From Pestalotiopsis fici W106-1 (taxonomy: Eukaryota > Ascomycota > Sordariomycetes > Amphisphaeriales > Sporocadaceae): a stretch of 64,000 bases of DNA. Positions within the stretch are counted from its first letter, which is position 1. The number at the start of each line of letters is the position of its first letter. The stretch lies in the NCBI RefSeq assembly GCF_000516985.1, contig NW_006917098.1, positions 2,356,001-2,420,000 on the forward strand, written 5' to 3'. The notes under the pieces are model-generated. The model was not told the origin of the DNA. It did not search any database and worked only from the letters and a program-made list of their open reading frames with translations. The translations under genes and the position numbers were made by a program. Positions 1 through 21,642 of this stretch are shown one piece after another.

Positions 1-2893
1 CAGTTCGCCAAGTCGGCGTGTGATGAAGTCGTTGTCTAGGACATCGTAGCCATGCTCGCCTTTGAATTGCTCAAAAAGCATGTCCAAGTCATAGCACCAA
101 CGGGTTTCGCGATGATCGTACCATATGCATTTCGATCTGTAACAAGCCTGGAGCATTTCCCGCATGTAGAAAGGGTTGCCAGCTGTCTTGGACTGGATCA
201 CCAAAGCGAGGGGGGCCACCTCTTCAGGAGGTCTGCACAACGTCGATGCCACGAACTGGAGAACTTCAGGTTCATTCAACGGCGATAGGATGATTCGCGT
301 AATCCGGGGCGCGCTCATTATCGAGTGCTCTTCACTATCAGCTGGTTGAAGAATACGCTGTACCTGTTCTTGTGGCATCTCATCAGGCCGAAACGTTATG
401 ATGAGAACCATTTTGAGCCGAGCCGCAATCATCTGTGTTATGAGCTCAAGGCTCTCGGAATCCGCAAAATGAAGATCATCAAGGCAAAAGCAAATGAAGT
501 GGTAGGAGCTGAATATCCTCAAGATATCAAGGAAAGTGTTCATGAGCCGTATCGTTTTCGTTGTGCCTCCCGATCTCAAGAAATCTTGAGAACTCTGAGA
601 AGAGATCCGGGGGCTGTTTGGATACAATAAACCGCTGGGGGAGCTTCCAGGAGACGAGCCCCGTCTACGGATCGACGAACGTACGCCCTGCCCCTTGGCT
701 GGACTTTGGGCCGAGGAAGCTGATCGAACAACAGTAGCAGTGGTTCCATCACGAGGACCAAGAAGAAACTCTGGAAGCCCGAGCGTTTTGTGCAATACTG
801 GCCATACTGGACGTAGATAATCCTTGAGTGCCGAGTGGAAAGGCGTCTCCGTGTTCCTCTCGCCCCAAGCTTGCTTGATCAAAGAGGATAGCAGCTTCAG
901 CAGAGGAGCAAAAGCATAACGCCGTGCAGTGTCAAACTTGGAAGTGGCACAGAAGCCTCGGCGTCTGGCATCAGCCAGCACTTGTTGGACCAGGAAGCTT
1001 TTGCCAAGCCCTCCCGCGCCTTCGATGGTGACGACCTCACAGTGGCCCCGCCTGCGAAATCTGGCCGAACCTAGCTGTCGAGACAGGCTACTACCTGTAC
1101 TCTCTATAGCGCTATGCCGCGACGGCTGGCGTTCACTGAATCCATCTACAAGACTCCTGGTCTCTAGGGAGACGGAGTGGTTGCGCTCCCAAGGCCTCGT
1201 CAGTCGTGGTCCGGAATTTCCGGAAGATACAGTCTCCCCAGAAATGGTCAGCTCGTCTGTGCCATTGAGCGACGGCTGGAAGCTGCTTCTTGATAGCCTT
1301 GAGTCTTGCATCACTGTTTGCGTGAAAGAACCACTTCGCCGTGTACCGCCCTGGCCTTCAACGGAGCTCGCGCCTTCGCTGGATGCGTCGGCTGTATCAA
1401 GCATATCGTTGGATAGAGAGAGCTCTGAGAATCGATTGGTGGCGCTGGACACTAGATCATGTGTTTTTGCTACTCTTTCTATCACTCTGGACAGTCTGTC
1501 GCGTTCCTCACGCCTGCCCACCATGGCGGTTGGCAGCATAAAGAAGGATGACACGTCCCTGGACCCAATGTGCCATGCTTTCAGGGCCACCTGGTCGCCG
1601 TCGACAAGAAACTTCTGTACCATTTGAAGATCATATTGCAAGCCGCTTACGGAATGGTAACGATCCTGTATATTCTTGGACGTGCACTTTTGAATGATTT
1701 TACCAAGAATCTCGGGGACGTCTATCCTCACATTCGAGACCAGAGGTATACGACGGCCAAGAACGCACTGCACAATATCGAGCGGGGTGGCGCCTGTAAA
1801 GACCGGCTGCTGCGTAAGGAGCTGCCAGAAAAGCACGCCCAATGAGTAAATGTCCGTTCTGGTATCTGGCTCAGCCGGCAGACGGCCAGTCTGTTCTGGG
1901 GAGATGTAGACCAGCTTGTTCTTGGCACCAAGTTCTTGCGATAAAGTTGACCATCCTGTACTTGTCAAGCCATGCTCGAATGACCGAACACCTGAACCAA
2001 ACGATGACAACTTAACCCTCTTAGTTTCAAGGTTGAAGTGAAATGCATCGCCACGAATCTCTCCATGAACTGATCCATGTCGGTGGTGCAGAATTTCTAG
2101 GCATTGTGTTGCTCCGATTGCGAAGTCGAGAAAATGCTGCAAGCTAATGGGCTTTTCAAGCTCGTAGTTCTCCTGCTGGTCTGGCTCAAACTTATTCTCA
2201 ACCTTTTTGGCAGAGTAAAAGGCCGGTCCCAAGTCCAACACTCGAAAGAGATAATTGTAGCCTGGAAACTCGTAGATGACTACAATGATTGGTCCTCGAT
2301 CTTCCGGATGCGAAGCTAGTCTGATCAAATCGATTGGCTTCACATTGTGTTCTCCGTTCGGATCGGCTGTTGCGATGATATTCTTGCAGGTGTGGAAAGC
2401 TCGCTCTTCGCGGAGGACATGGTACGATACGCGCGCAACAACCTGTTGTTCCTCGAGGTTGGAGAGGTCCGCAGAAGCGCCGTGAGTTATGATAGGAGGT
2501 GAAGTGGCGGATCGGTCACTGCTCCCGTCGCTGTGCTGTATAGAGCCCGACGAGGACAGCTTGTGTAGAAAGGCCGGAGGACTCGAGACATCACGCGGTT
2601 GCGAGTTGGAGTCTTGGTATGGAGAGACAAATCTTGTACCAAAGACGTGCCTACATAGGACAGCGCGTTAGCTTTCAAGTATGGCATTGGACGAGAAGAA
2701 TTTCCATCCCGTGATACATGACAACAGGAACAACAACGACAACAGAAAAAAAGGGGAGCTACCAGTTATCGTAGGTGGAATGGAAAGGTCGCTGGGTGTC
2801 GTCCCAGGTGTAGCCAGCGATCTGGCGCAGGCGCTCGAAGATTCGCGGCGGAGGATCAAGCTGATCGTCCATCACGATCACGGAGCTGTCCAT
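1..2893 (-). CDS. Hybrid histidine kinase, group X-type, N-terminal part (partial)
   Basis: Two exons read as 2763-2893 and 1-2650, and the frame stays open to the left edge, giving 927 residues with the C-terminus missing. The 112-nt intron (2651-2762) has donor GTAGCT, branch GCTAAC and acceptor TGTAG. Order seen: a unique N-terminus; a protein kinase-like domain (about residues 100-390); a Ser-rich linker; then an AAA/NACHT-like ATPase with Walker A GAGGLGKS near residue 587 and Walker B-like LDDLHFAD near 767. This order matches fungal group X hybrid histidine kinases (Chk1, Mak2/Mak3, PhkA/PhkB families), which continue with GAF, histidine kinase and receiver domains. Those would lie outside the window. 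The kinase-like lobe is degenerate: VHGEIRGDAF stands where HRDLKPxN is expected, and SFG replaces DFG, so it looks like a pseudokinase. Expected role is stress or redox phosphorelay signalling. An alternative in-frame start lies at 2872. Confidence 0.85.
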
Positions 2894-2897
2894 TACC

Positions 2898-2912
2898 TCA
2901 GATCGGCTTCAT
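2898..2912 (-). promoter_or_regulatory. Short upstream ORF of the hybrid histidine kinase
   Basis: ATG AAG CCG ATC TGA (peptide MKPI) ends 4 nt before the in-frame ATG at 2893, in a different frame. If the transcript starts further upstream this uORF could reduce initiation at 2893 and favour reinitiation at 2872. No transcript start is known, so its use is inference. Confidence 0.3.
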
Positions 2913-4406
2913 GGAAGACTCGGCGGCGGCTCGACTTTCTAGGGATAAGGCTCGACGTCGAGGGCGTACATGGTCCGCTTCGGATCTCTTTGCGCAGATC
3001 CAGCAGATGCAAGAAGGCGGAAATGAACCCCGTCAACGAAAGCACACTTTTTTTTTTTGGCAGAGGATCGACAATGTCTGGCCGTGGTGGTTGTCTTGGA
3101 AGCGGCCACTTCGAAGTCGACGACGTTGAGGGTCCCGGGCCCAGTCACTTTAGCCCAGCCGAGCCTAACCTGGCTAGAGCGTCACCCCCCAAAAAAAACC
3201 CAACTCAAAGTCCGGCAGTCGCGAATAATACCTTAGTCATAGGCCAAGCAAATGGTGACTTATGTGGGATTGTCTCTTTCAAATCTTCGATGCGAAAACC
3301 CACTGTTTGGGACTAACAATTCAATCTACTTCTTGTTACAAAATACTTCGAGCATATTCACGCACGAGTCCACTTGCGCCTACAAGAGATCTTACTTTAC
3401 AAGATCCATGATGGCTCAATTATCACAACAATGTGCTATGTTCGTCATGATTAGCAGTGTGCACTTATAGGCCGTGAGATTACCACCACCAAATCACAAG
3501 GGTGCAGGAGAGGGCTTGGATTTCCCGATCACCTGGCTGTGCCTGGCCCGTCTCATGTATGACGATCTACAGAGTACATAGTACTTGCCGGCATTATGAC
3601 CAACTACATAGCAATTATGTATGTACTTCGGAATGCAACAGAACTTTTGGAGGCAGAACTCGCATCTCATCTTCTTCAATCAAATCAGATCTCTTTTTCC
3701 CAGTGCAATAAAGCCAGCCATATCGAGCTAATGTAGGTAGGTGGTGTGCATGAGAGATGGTGTGGATGGGTAGATCTTTTTCTTCACAAGAAGGCTTTCA
3801 GCTTTATCCTCCCCTTTTCAGGAGCGAGGGGTCTGATCGTGAGGCATATCTGATCCCTTCTTCATCTCCCTGCTGCCCAACATCAGCAATCTGGCATAGT
3901 GGCAGACTTGCAAGGAACCACTTCCTACCAAAGAAGAAGAAAAAAAAAAGGTAGAAATTACCAGGGTGGGGGGATAAGCAAGTATCCATAATCTATCAAC
4001 GATAAGTGTTCTCTTACCGAGATATGATGTCAGGGCACGACAACATGCAACGAGTCTCACGATGGTCGCAATTCTCGATGCAATGCAACAAAGCACACAT
4101 AGGTAAAAGTGGTTTCTTACAGATTGGATAGTCTATTTTCTATCGTTCTGGGCGTCTATCTCTCAAGAGACAAACAAGATCTTTCTCTGTGTGCATCTTT
4201 TGGCACCGGAAGAATCATATTAAAGCCATACCGTCATCATCCCTGTCGCATTTTTGACGCTCATCAAACCATCAAGAGCTACAGGCCCCGTGAACTCCAG
4301 TTGTCTAGCTTCATCAAATCCTCTAGCTAAACGAGGCCCTCGTAGTAAAATGTCTAACACAAATGCAAGTTAAATTTCTTTATATTCTTTGTTGGCCAAA
4401 ATCCAT
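2913..4406. other. Intergenic: histidine kinase promoter and UGM 3' flank
   Basis: No convincing gene. The stretch holds the promoter side of the leftward histidine kinase and the 3' side of the leftward UGM gene. It contains homopolymer A and T runs, for example around 3048 and 3945. Open frames here are short or antisense to the kinase first exon. Confidence 0.6.
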
Positions 4407-12871
<8,465 letters not shown>

Positions 12872-14257
12872 ATGAGTACCGAAGAAAAGACCAGAGTCTC
12901 TGGCGAGGTCTCTCGACCCGAGGGCACTATTCTGCCCACTGTCAACCCCGATACCCAGAAGCCTGAGCCTCCCAAGGCCGCTCTGCACCCAGCTTTCTAC
13001 GTTGCGTAAGTTGGCATCCTCGTCTGATGGCCGTTGCCATTGCAGAATCATAGACTGACTGTTACCGGCTGCAGAACATGGATTGGTCTCTCTTCCTCCG
13101 TCATTCTGTTCAACAAATGGATTCTGGACACCCTCGAGTTCCGTAAGAAGCGCAGTTCCAACTCGATCATATCATGAGCCACATACTGAGATGATTATCT
13201 TGCAGGTTACCCCGTCATTCTAACGACCTACCACTTGACTTTCGCGACCATTGCAACCCAGCTCATGGCTCGATACACTTCGCTGCTTGATGGCCGCAAG
13301 ACTGTCAAGATGACTGGTCGCGTCTACCTCCGCGCAATTGTTCCGATCGGCTTGTTCTTCAGTTTGAGCTTGATCTGCGGTAATCTGACCTACCTGTACC
13401 TCAGTGTTGCCTTTATTCAGATGCTCAAGGCTACAACTCCCGTCGCTGTGCTCCTCTCCTCCTGGTCGATGGGTATCGCTGCTCCCAACATGAAGATTTT
13501 GATGAACGTTTCGGCCATTGTTGTCGGTGTCATCATTGCTTCCTTTGGCGAGATCAAGTTTGTCTGGATCGGTTTCATTTACCAGATTGGTGGAATCATC
13601 TTCGAGGCCATCCGCCTGAACTTGGTTCAGGCTCTTCTGAGCTCCGCTGAGTACAAGATGGACCCTCTGGTCTCTCTGTACTACTTTGCTCCTGTCTGCG
13701 CTGTCATGAACGGCATCGTTGCCCTGCTCTGGGAAGTGCCCAAGGTTACCATGCCAGAGGTCTACCACGTCGGACTGTCGACTTTCTTCCTGAACGGTCT
13801 TTGCGCGTTCCTTCTCAACGTCTCCGTTGTCTTCCTGGTGAGTTTTTTGGTCAAATGATGTCATTTTTACACTTCCGCTAACAAATTGCAGATTGGCAAG
13901 ACTTCGTCCCTCGTCATGACCCTCTGCGGTGTCCTCAAGGATATTCTCCTCGTGGCTGCTTCCATGTTCATTTGGGGTACCCCCATCTCCGGCCTCCAGG
14001 CTTTCGGTTACACCATTGCGCTGTGCGGCATGGTTTACTACAAGCTCGGACTCGATGCTATCAAGGGCTATGCTGCTGAGGGTGTTCGTCAGTGGGCCGA
14101 ATTCGGCAACTCTCGCCCCGTCCTTCGCAAGGTCATCGTCATCGTCGGTGCTCTCTTCTTCCTCTTCGCTCTCTTTGGCGGTCTGGCTCCCAGTTATGGC
14201 GCTGACTACCGACCCTACCTCGGCGAGACGGCTGCCAAGTACGGCATTGGCTCGTAA
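12872..14257 (+). CDS. Triose-phosphate/nucleotide-sugar transporter family protein (DMT superfamily)
   Basis: Four exons: 12872-13005, 13075-13142, 13206-13837, 13892-14257, all joins in frame, giving 399 residues. After a hydrophilic N-terminus of about 40 residues there are about ten hydrophobic segments. The TPT-family signature regions are SSSVILFNKWIL near residue 52, YHLTFATIATQ, and the KATTPVAVLL and RLNLVQALL stretches. The family moves phosphorylated sugars or nucleotide sugars across Golgi/ER or other internal membranes by antiport; the substrate here cannot be told from sequence. Related fungal proteins are annotated as DUF250 or solute carrier family 35-like. Branch sites (for example CGCTAAC before 13892) and acceptors support the model. 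The opposite strand is open for 351 codons across this gene, which I treat as a codon-bias shadow. Confidence 0.92.
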
Positions 14258-16377
14258 AACAATCAGGGATGACAATCGAACTCATGTCCACCATATGGCT
14301 TTGTAATATCTAAGAATAGATGAGACTTACATACTCCGGAGTTTCGGGCTCCGCGAGCTGACGAGAGGTGTCCGCGCTATTGCCGGGTGGGGGAATAGTA
14401 CCGGCGAAGGCGGCCCTCGATTTCGATGAACCACATTCATGTGCTTTTGCACGACACTCATATATTTGCATCCTTCTACTGGATCCTTTTTCTTGGCTAG
14501 GGGAGTACTCTCGTTTGTATTGGCAGCGGCTATGATAGGTCAGCAGAAGACTACTAGCTGCATTTTATGTTTATAGACTTTTGGCAGCAGAAGGGGGCGC
14601 AGGTTGGGATCATGTTCACACGAGAAAGGGCGTTTGGTCTTTGTGCAGCTTAGACAACCTGATGAAATTTGTAAATCAAAATTTTGGAACACACAAAAAT
14701 GACAGACCATGACGTTGAGATATCCCGGCTATCTTGTCTAAGCAGCCGTGCGTGATCCTATTATAGCTCGCATATAAAAAGCTAGTCAGCCTCGTTGCTT
14801 ACATCAACCATTCATGAGGCGAGTGACACTTGATTCGTATTGTCGTTTATGCACTTCAAAAACTTAGCATCGGCCCTGTAATAACCACTGCCGACTTGAC
14901 ATTGGGCCAAGGCGGACTGTGATGCACTTTCTGGGCGACCAACCTAACCACAAAATAAAATAAAAACAGCAAATAACCAAACAGAAATGCACTCGAGCAG
15001 CAAGTGGAAAGCCTGCGTGCTGGGGCTTTGGTTGGGGGGCTGATTATATACGTTACCAATCAAAATCTCAAGTAAGAGAACCGATCTCTCTTCATAACTC
15101 ATGTCGATGATCATTTGAAGTTCTTTGTTGGGTGTATGTGAGAGGTCCAACCCAATCCCTTGACTCCCACCCTACAGATACAGAAATAGCTGGTGGCTAG
15201 TCAGCAACCACAATACGTGGACGGAAAAGGTTTTCGGAATTCTTGCGATTTTGTGTCTCTTCTCTCGGAGTGCGGGCTCGAAATGACATACTAGATCATT
15301 GCCTTTGCAAACCGTGGAACTTGTACATTGAAGAAAGAGAAGAAGAACGGGAAAGAGGTAAGGGAAAAGAGCTATCGCTAGTGCAAGACTTGTGCTTTTC
15401 ATCTATCCATACTATTTGCTGTGAAGCGTACATGGATTGATTGTACCCTAAGACATTGACTCGATTTTCGACTTGGGAATCAGTGATATAGCTCAGAATG
15501 TGATCTGACGTGCGAAGAGCAGGCAATGCTCAAGCCCAGTCAATCACCCCCACACGCCCATGGTGTGTCGGGTAATGGAAAAGAAGGATCAATATTGTTC
15601 TGGCACATGCACAAGTACGCAAAATGGCACTTGGAAAAGTCTTGGGGAAGTAGATCGTCGAAAGGAAACATTCCTTCGTTTCCAATAACTGCTGTCCGAG
15701 GCAGGATTGGGAGCCATGGTTGATAAGCACTGCTCAGCCGACATGGGAGCATAAAAGAACAAACATGACGGGATGATGCTTCGATCTGACTCGTGACTGT
15801 TGGCCAAAGCAAGGTTCCGTTCGTAGGAAATGATGAGCCATGAAGGGCTGAATTATAGTATCTTTGCCAGCCAAGTTTGATGCATATAGGGCATATAGGA
15901 CACTAGGCAAAAATGTTAGCAATTCATGACCATATAGTAATACCCTTATCATGTGTCACAACTGGCCCGGAATGCTCGCAGAAACGTCAATGTGCTACCA
16001 ATGCCACATGGTTGATTATCGAGACTGACTATAACCACTGGAACACCATTGCCCTTTGATCTAGAACGCCAAAATCATCGAGTGCTCGCAATGCTTCCCT
16101 TCCTGCCCTAGTGCTTTGCTGACCGAGCCCGGATCGCGAAGGCCCCATCATCCGATCATGTTTCCCTTTTCGTCGCCATGGCCCCGTGGTGGAGGCAGCA
16201 GTTCACAGGGAATCACGGATCGTAAAGACATCGTGTATGGTCGTGACATTTTTTTTCTGTCAATTCATAGCAATTCCCTATGGGCTCCTAATGCCGATGT
16301 TTTTGATGCAAGATTTACATCCCAATCCTTTAACCCCTGATCCGAACGACATGAGAACGCGTGACAAGGAAACAAGC
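14258..16377. other. Intergenic, convergent 3' flanks
   Basis: About 2.1 kb between the 3' ends of the TPT-family transporter and eL27. No frame above about 90 codons and no RNA gene found. A T/A-rich stretch lies near 14940-15000. Nothing else is supported. Confidence 0.6.
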
Positions 16378-17190
16378 TTAGAACTCTGTAGTATAGAGGA
16401 TTAGCATATAGTCGATGAGTGAGGACACTCCCAAATAAGCTGCTCTCGTCGGAGAAAGCGATTGGGGAGCAACGAAAGCAGGTAGACGTACTCAGAGGGG
16501 TGAAGAACCATCTGTTCTTGCCGCTGGTGTAGCGCTCCTCCAGCACCTTCTTGACGTTCTTCTTGGCATCCTCCCGCTGTGTAACCTCCTTGAAGGTGTC
16601 GTTTGTGACGGAACCCTTGAGACCCTCAAGCTCCAGGGTGTAACGGGTGGGCATCAAGTGGTTGTAGTTGATGACCTTGATGAAGGGCTTGATCTTGGAG
16701 CGCTTCTCCTGGCGGGTCTTGGACATGCGGCGGGTGATCTTGGAAGGGTAGCGCTCGATACCGGCAACGATGGCGTGGCCGTAAGGGTGCGACTTGTTAC
16801 CCGAGTCGATGGGCTGGATGATGACAACCTGAATCAAGAATAACCACGGTCAGCTAATTTTCTTCTCTGCGTCCTCCTCGCATGAATTCGTAGTGCCTAT
16901 CCGCGCAACTGGCGAAGTGAAATTTTTGAGGAATTGTTTGATCGTGGTCGGGCGCAGGTAAATCGCAACTCGAGGTGTGTTCTCTCTGTCTTGACGTGTT
17001 GTTCCTCTGTGAGTGGTGGTGGTTGTGGTGGTTGAGCGCATTGTGTGCGTATGCCTTCAATCCTCGCTGCCTCTCCATACCCTGACCCGACCTCGATCTT
17101 TCCTCGAGATTGCTCCTGGCGACGTACCTTCTTACCGGCGTATCTGCCGCGGGTGATGATGGCGACTCTGCCGACCTTGAGGAACTTCAT
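16378..17190 (-). CDS. RPL27: 60S ribosomal protein eL27
   Basis: Large-subunit ribosomal protein. Three coding exons: 17128-17190, 16492-16828, 16378-16385, giving 135 residues, the normal length for eL27. The N-terminus [20 protein letters not shown] is the KOW-bearing start of the family, followed by [19 protein letters not shown] and the C-terminal block [12 protein letters not shown]. The final exon holds only eight nucleotides (two bases, the Phe codon and the stop), joined through donor GTACGT at 16491 and acceptor CTACAG at 16388-16386 with a GCTAAT branch. Intron 1 (16829-17127) is long, 299 nt, for this locus; I saw no C/D-box snoRNA in it. A 5' UTR intron is likely too (see separate entry). 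Confidence 0.96.
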
Positions 17191-17681
17191 TTTGACGTCG
17201 TTTGCCGAAGGGTCAATATGAAGCTGTTGAGGGGTTAGTAGATTTGGCGTTGAGGTCTCGTCTTCTCCTGTCACGCGGAAAAAAGTTCAATTGCAGCGGT
17301 CGTTGAATTTTCGATTTTGTGTGGGCAGGAACCTAAGCGAGGAAGACCCGAAAAAAGTGGGGTCGCTCTTTTCTCTATTCCGTAGGTCTCAAGTCTCTCA
17401 CCTTTGGTGCTGACCCAGTTTTCGAGACCTTGGGGCAAAGCTGATGTGATGGTCCGTGCATAAATCAGGTCGGGTCCCTGACTTTGACCTGGCTCGCAGC
17501 CGGCACCCAAGTGTTGGTCCCATCTAGCTAAGCTTCTTTGCAGTACATGCACACCACGACACGATATCGACATAGTAGAACACCTCTCCCTGGACTCTGT
17601 GCCGTTCGTCAAGTTCTAGACACCATTCCAAACTTCCTGGTACTGTCAGAGCCACGACCTTTTGTATCCTACAAGTTCACC
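17191..17681. promoter_or_regulatory. Shared promoter region eL27 / Nce101
   Basis: A 491-bp divergent spacer that must hold both promoters and the eL27 leader. I do not recognise individual factor sites with confidence. Confidence 0.5.
17226..17274 (-). other. Probable 5' UTR intron of eL27
   Basis: Upstream of the eL27 ATG the minus strand shows a perfect TACTAAC branch site followed by CCCTCAACAG, a typical acceptor at about 17226. A possible donor GTGACA lies at about 17274. Ribosomal protein genes of fungi often carry leader introns. The acceptor side is convincing and the donor is weak, so the left/right limits are approximate. Confidence 0.4.
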
Positions 17682-17914
17682 ATGGCTCCTCCAACATACA
17701 TTATTTCCAAGGTCGCAGACCCCATCTTTGCTGTAGTCATCGGTCTTGGTGCCGCTGCTACGAGGATCAACCGTGAGGAGAAGGAAAAGGGCCAGACTAC
17801 TGAGCAAACTCTAGAGTCTATGAAGAGGTGAATTTTCTCATACTAATGATTGGTTTACTGGCGCTGGCTTACAAGTTGTATAGACGTCTTGGTCTCAGTA
17901 AGAAAACAACTTAA
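17682..17914 (+). CDS. NCE101: Nce101-like small protein (non-classical export)
   Basis: Two exons, 17682-17827 and 17884-17914, encode 58 residues. The body YIISKVADPIFAVVIGLGAA followed by ATRINREEKEKG matches the small Nce101/NCE1 family: one N-terminal hydrophobic segment (about residues 6-26) and a charged tail ending in RRLGLSKKTT. In yeast Nce101 was linked to export of proteins lacking signal peptides; its molecular action is poorly defined. The ATG has a good context (ACCATGG). The 56-nt intron joins AG to A to complete an Arg codon. It is transcribed divergently from eL27. Confidence 0.9.
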
Positions 17915-18147
17915 GCCTTGCCACAGGTCAGAAAAGGGTCTCATGTGTCCCTCTCATTGCGACATCAAAACAGTAGGATATGTCGCCACTGCAAGAAGAT
18001 TCTTCGGACTTGGTACTGTTCTTTAGTCATTCCGTCAAGAATGTGAATGCAGGCAATATGACTGTCATGGGTATCATTTATAAAATAATTCTACCGAGGA
18101 GTACCGGCCGGGCCTCCATCAACCCCGTATTCAACATTATTCGCGGT

Positions 18148-18939
18148 TCACAGGCCCTCAAAAGCCGGGCCATACTCCTTCTTCATTGCTTCTCTCACCA
18201 TCTGACCGCATAACTTCGCAGTGGGGTTTGTCGCTACCGCCAAACCCTTTGCTATATCGTTGCCATATTTTCCTCCGAGCGCAAAATCTCTGGATGCCGC
18301 CGTCTCAAAATCTACAATGCTCCAAACAGCTTCTCTCCTTTCTCCGAGATCCTGACGCTCTGCCGAGGCAGACTTTGCCGTCATGTGGTAGATTGCACCG
18401 CGCTGCGTGTGTGCCAAGGACAGAGTTCTCCCAGCTACTGGCGAGATTGATCCAAAGACGCTCTTGGGCGTCAGCAGGGAGATGGCTTCGTCCAAGTCGC
18501 CGAGCAATGTTATTGCGGCTTGTGCTCGCTCCTCATTGCTTGCGTCTTGCTTTAGAGCTTGCATATCCAGCACTTTCGATAAGAGTTTGTCTCCGTGCAG
18601 CCGCCTGAGTGCTTGTGCCCTGTTATTGCGAGCGCTGGCATAGTTTGGAAATTCTGAGATGAGCTCTCCAAGATGGGACACGCATGCTGCATATTCTTGG
18701 ACAGGGTCCTGCACTGATCTCAAAACCTTAATGCCGGCCAACTGCATCTCGAGTTGCTGCATTGACAGTACAATGTCCTTCTCGCGTTTTGAGACCCGCT
18801 CATATATACTCGGCTCGGTGACGTTGGGGTCTTTTGGCAAAGTCGAATCAACAAGGATCGATGTTGATGGGTCCGATTCCGGATCTTTCATCTTCTCAAG
18901 GACGTTTTCATCGCGTCGGCTCAGAGTGATGGGGTCCAT
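18148..18939 (-). CDS. TTC36-like tetratricopeptide repeat protein
   Basis: An intronless gene of 263 residues starting at a true ATG. The TPR-like helices span about residues 90-230, including SEFPNYASARNNRAQALRRL and the family-specific end block ATNPTAKLCGQMVREAM, which corresponds to the NPYAALCNQML region of animal TTC36. It is longer than the about 190-residue animal protein because of a charged N-terminus. TTC36 in mice is reported to stabilise 4-hydroxyphenylpyruvate dioxygenase; in fungi the role is not established to my knowledge. Its start faces the HPPD gene across 808 bp, so the two probably share a control region. That functional link is inference, while the family assignment rests on the TPR pattern plus the C-terminal block. 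Confidence 0.85.
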   Translation of the reverse strand: MDPITLSRRDENVLEKMKDPESDPSTSILVDSTLPKDPNVTEPSIYERVSKREKDIVLSMQQLEMQLAGIKVLRSVQDPVQEYAACVSHLGELISEFPNYASARNNRAQALRRLHGDKLLSKVLDMQALKQDASNEERAQAAITLLGDLDEAISLLTPKSVFGSISPVAGRTLSLAHTQRGAIYHMTAKSASAERQDLGERREAVWSIVDFETAASRDFALGGKYGNDIAKGLAVATNPTAKLCGQMVREAMKKEYGPAFEGL

Positions 18940-21019
<2,080 letters not shown>

Positions 21020-21642
21020 TTGGTCCAAGGGAGTGCCAAAAGAAAAAGAAGAAGAAAATATCATGAAGATTTGATGAGATAGATGATGAAAGTGTTCAAG
21101 GGCACATGCGTACCTATACTAGCGTTTGCTTTTCAATGGCTTTGATGTTACAATGCCCTACTTAGTTAGGTTAGAGGGCAATGAAGTGTTAAAAAAAAGG
21201 TCATGTTGCAAATATGTTTGCAAAATCAAGCATGTATTTTCGACAATGTCCACTTTAGCAATGTGTGAGCGAATTCAAGTTAATATTCAACACAGTTTTC
21301 GAACATGTACCATAATTAAAATGAAATCGCATCGTGGGCAAGAGATGAGTCTATTCATTGCCTCAGAGTCGATTGTCGCCTTGCGAAAAATAGTTTTGTG
21401 GTGCTTGGTCCCTGCAATAGACACTATATATTGTGTTTTGTGGTGCAAGATCATCCAGAAGCCAGCCTTCCAGTTATCCTGAAGCCTCAGACCCCTTCCT
21501 AAATATAATCATCATGATGTCTGAATGCCCCGAGCCTGAACGCCTGTCTATGCTTTTTGTTTTGATTTTCCATTCATAACCCCCGTGCCCGCGTCATCTA
21601 AGCAATACAAAGTCGAGGACGGAGGATCATGTCCTTAATCGA
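21020..21642. other. Intergenic, convergent HPPD / SSL1
   Basis: 3' flanks of two convergent genes. AT-rich between 21120 and 21440 and carrying no frame of note. Confidence 0.6.

Noticed and set aside
2681..3316. 211-codon ATG frame antisense to the histidine kinase first exon
   Set aside because: Overlaps a well-supported exon and has no domain; a frame of this length can arise by chance in a 64-kb window.
13220..14275. 351-codon open frame antisense to the TPT-family transporter
   Set aside because: Low-complexity acidic translation that follows the codon bias of the real gene and crosses its intron.
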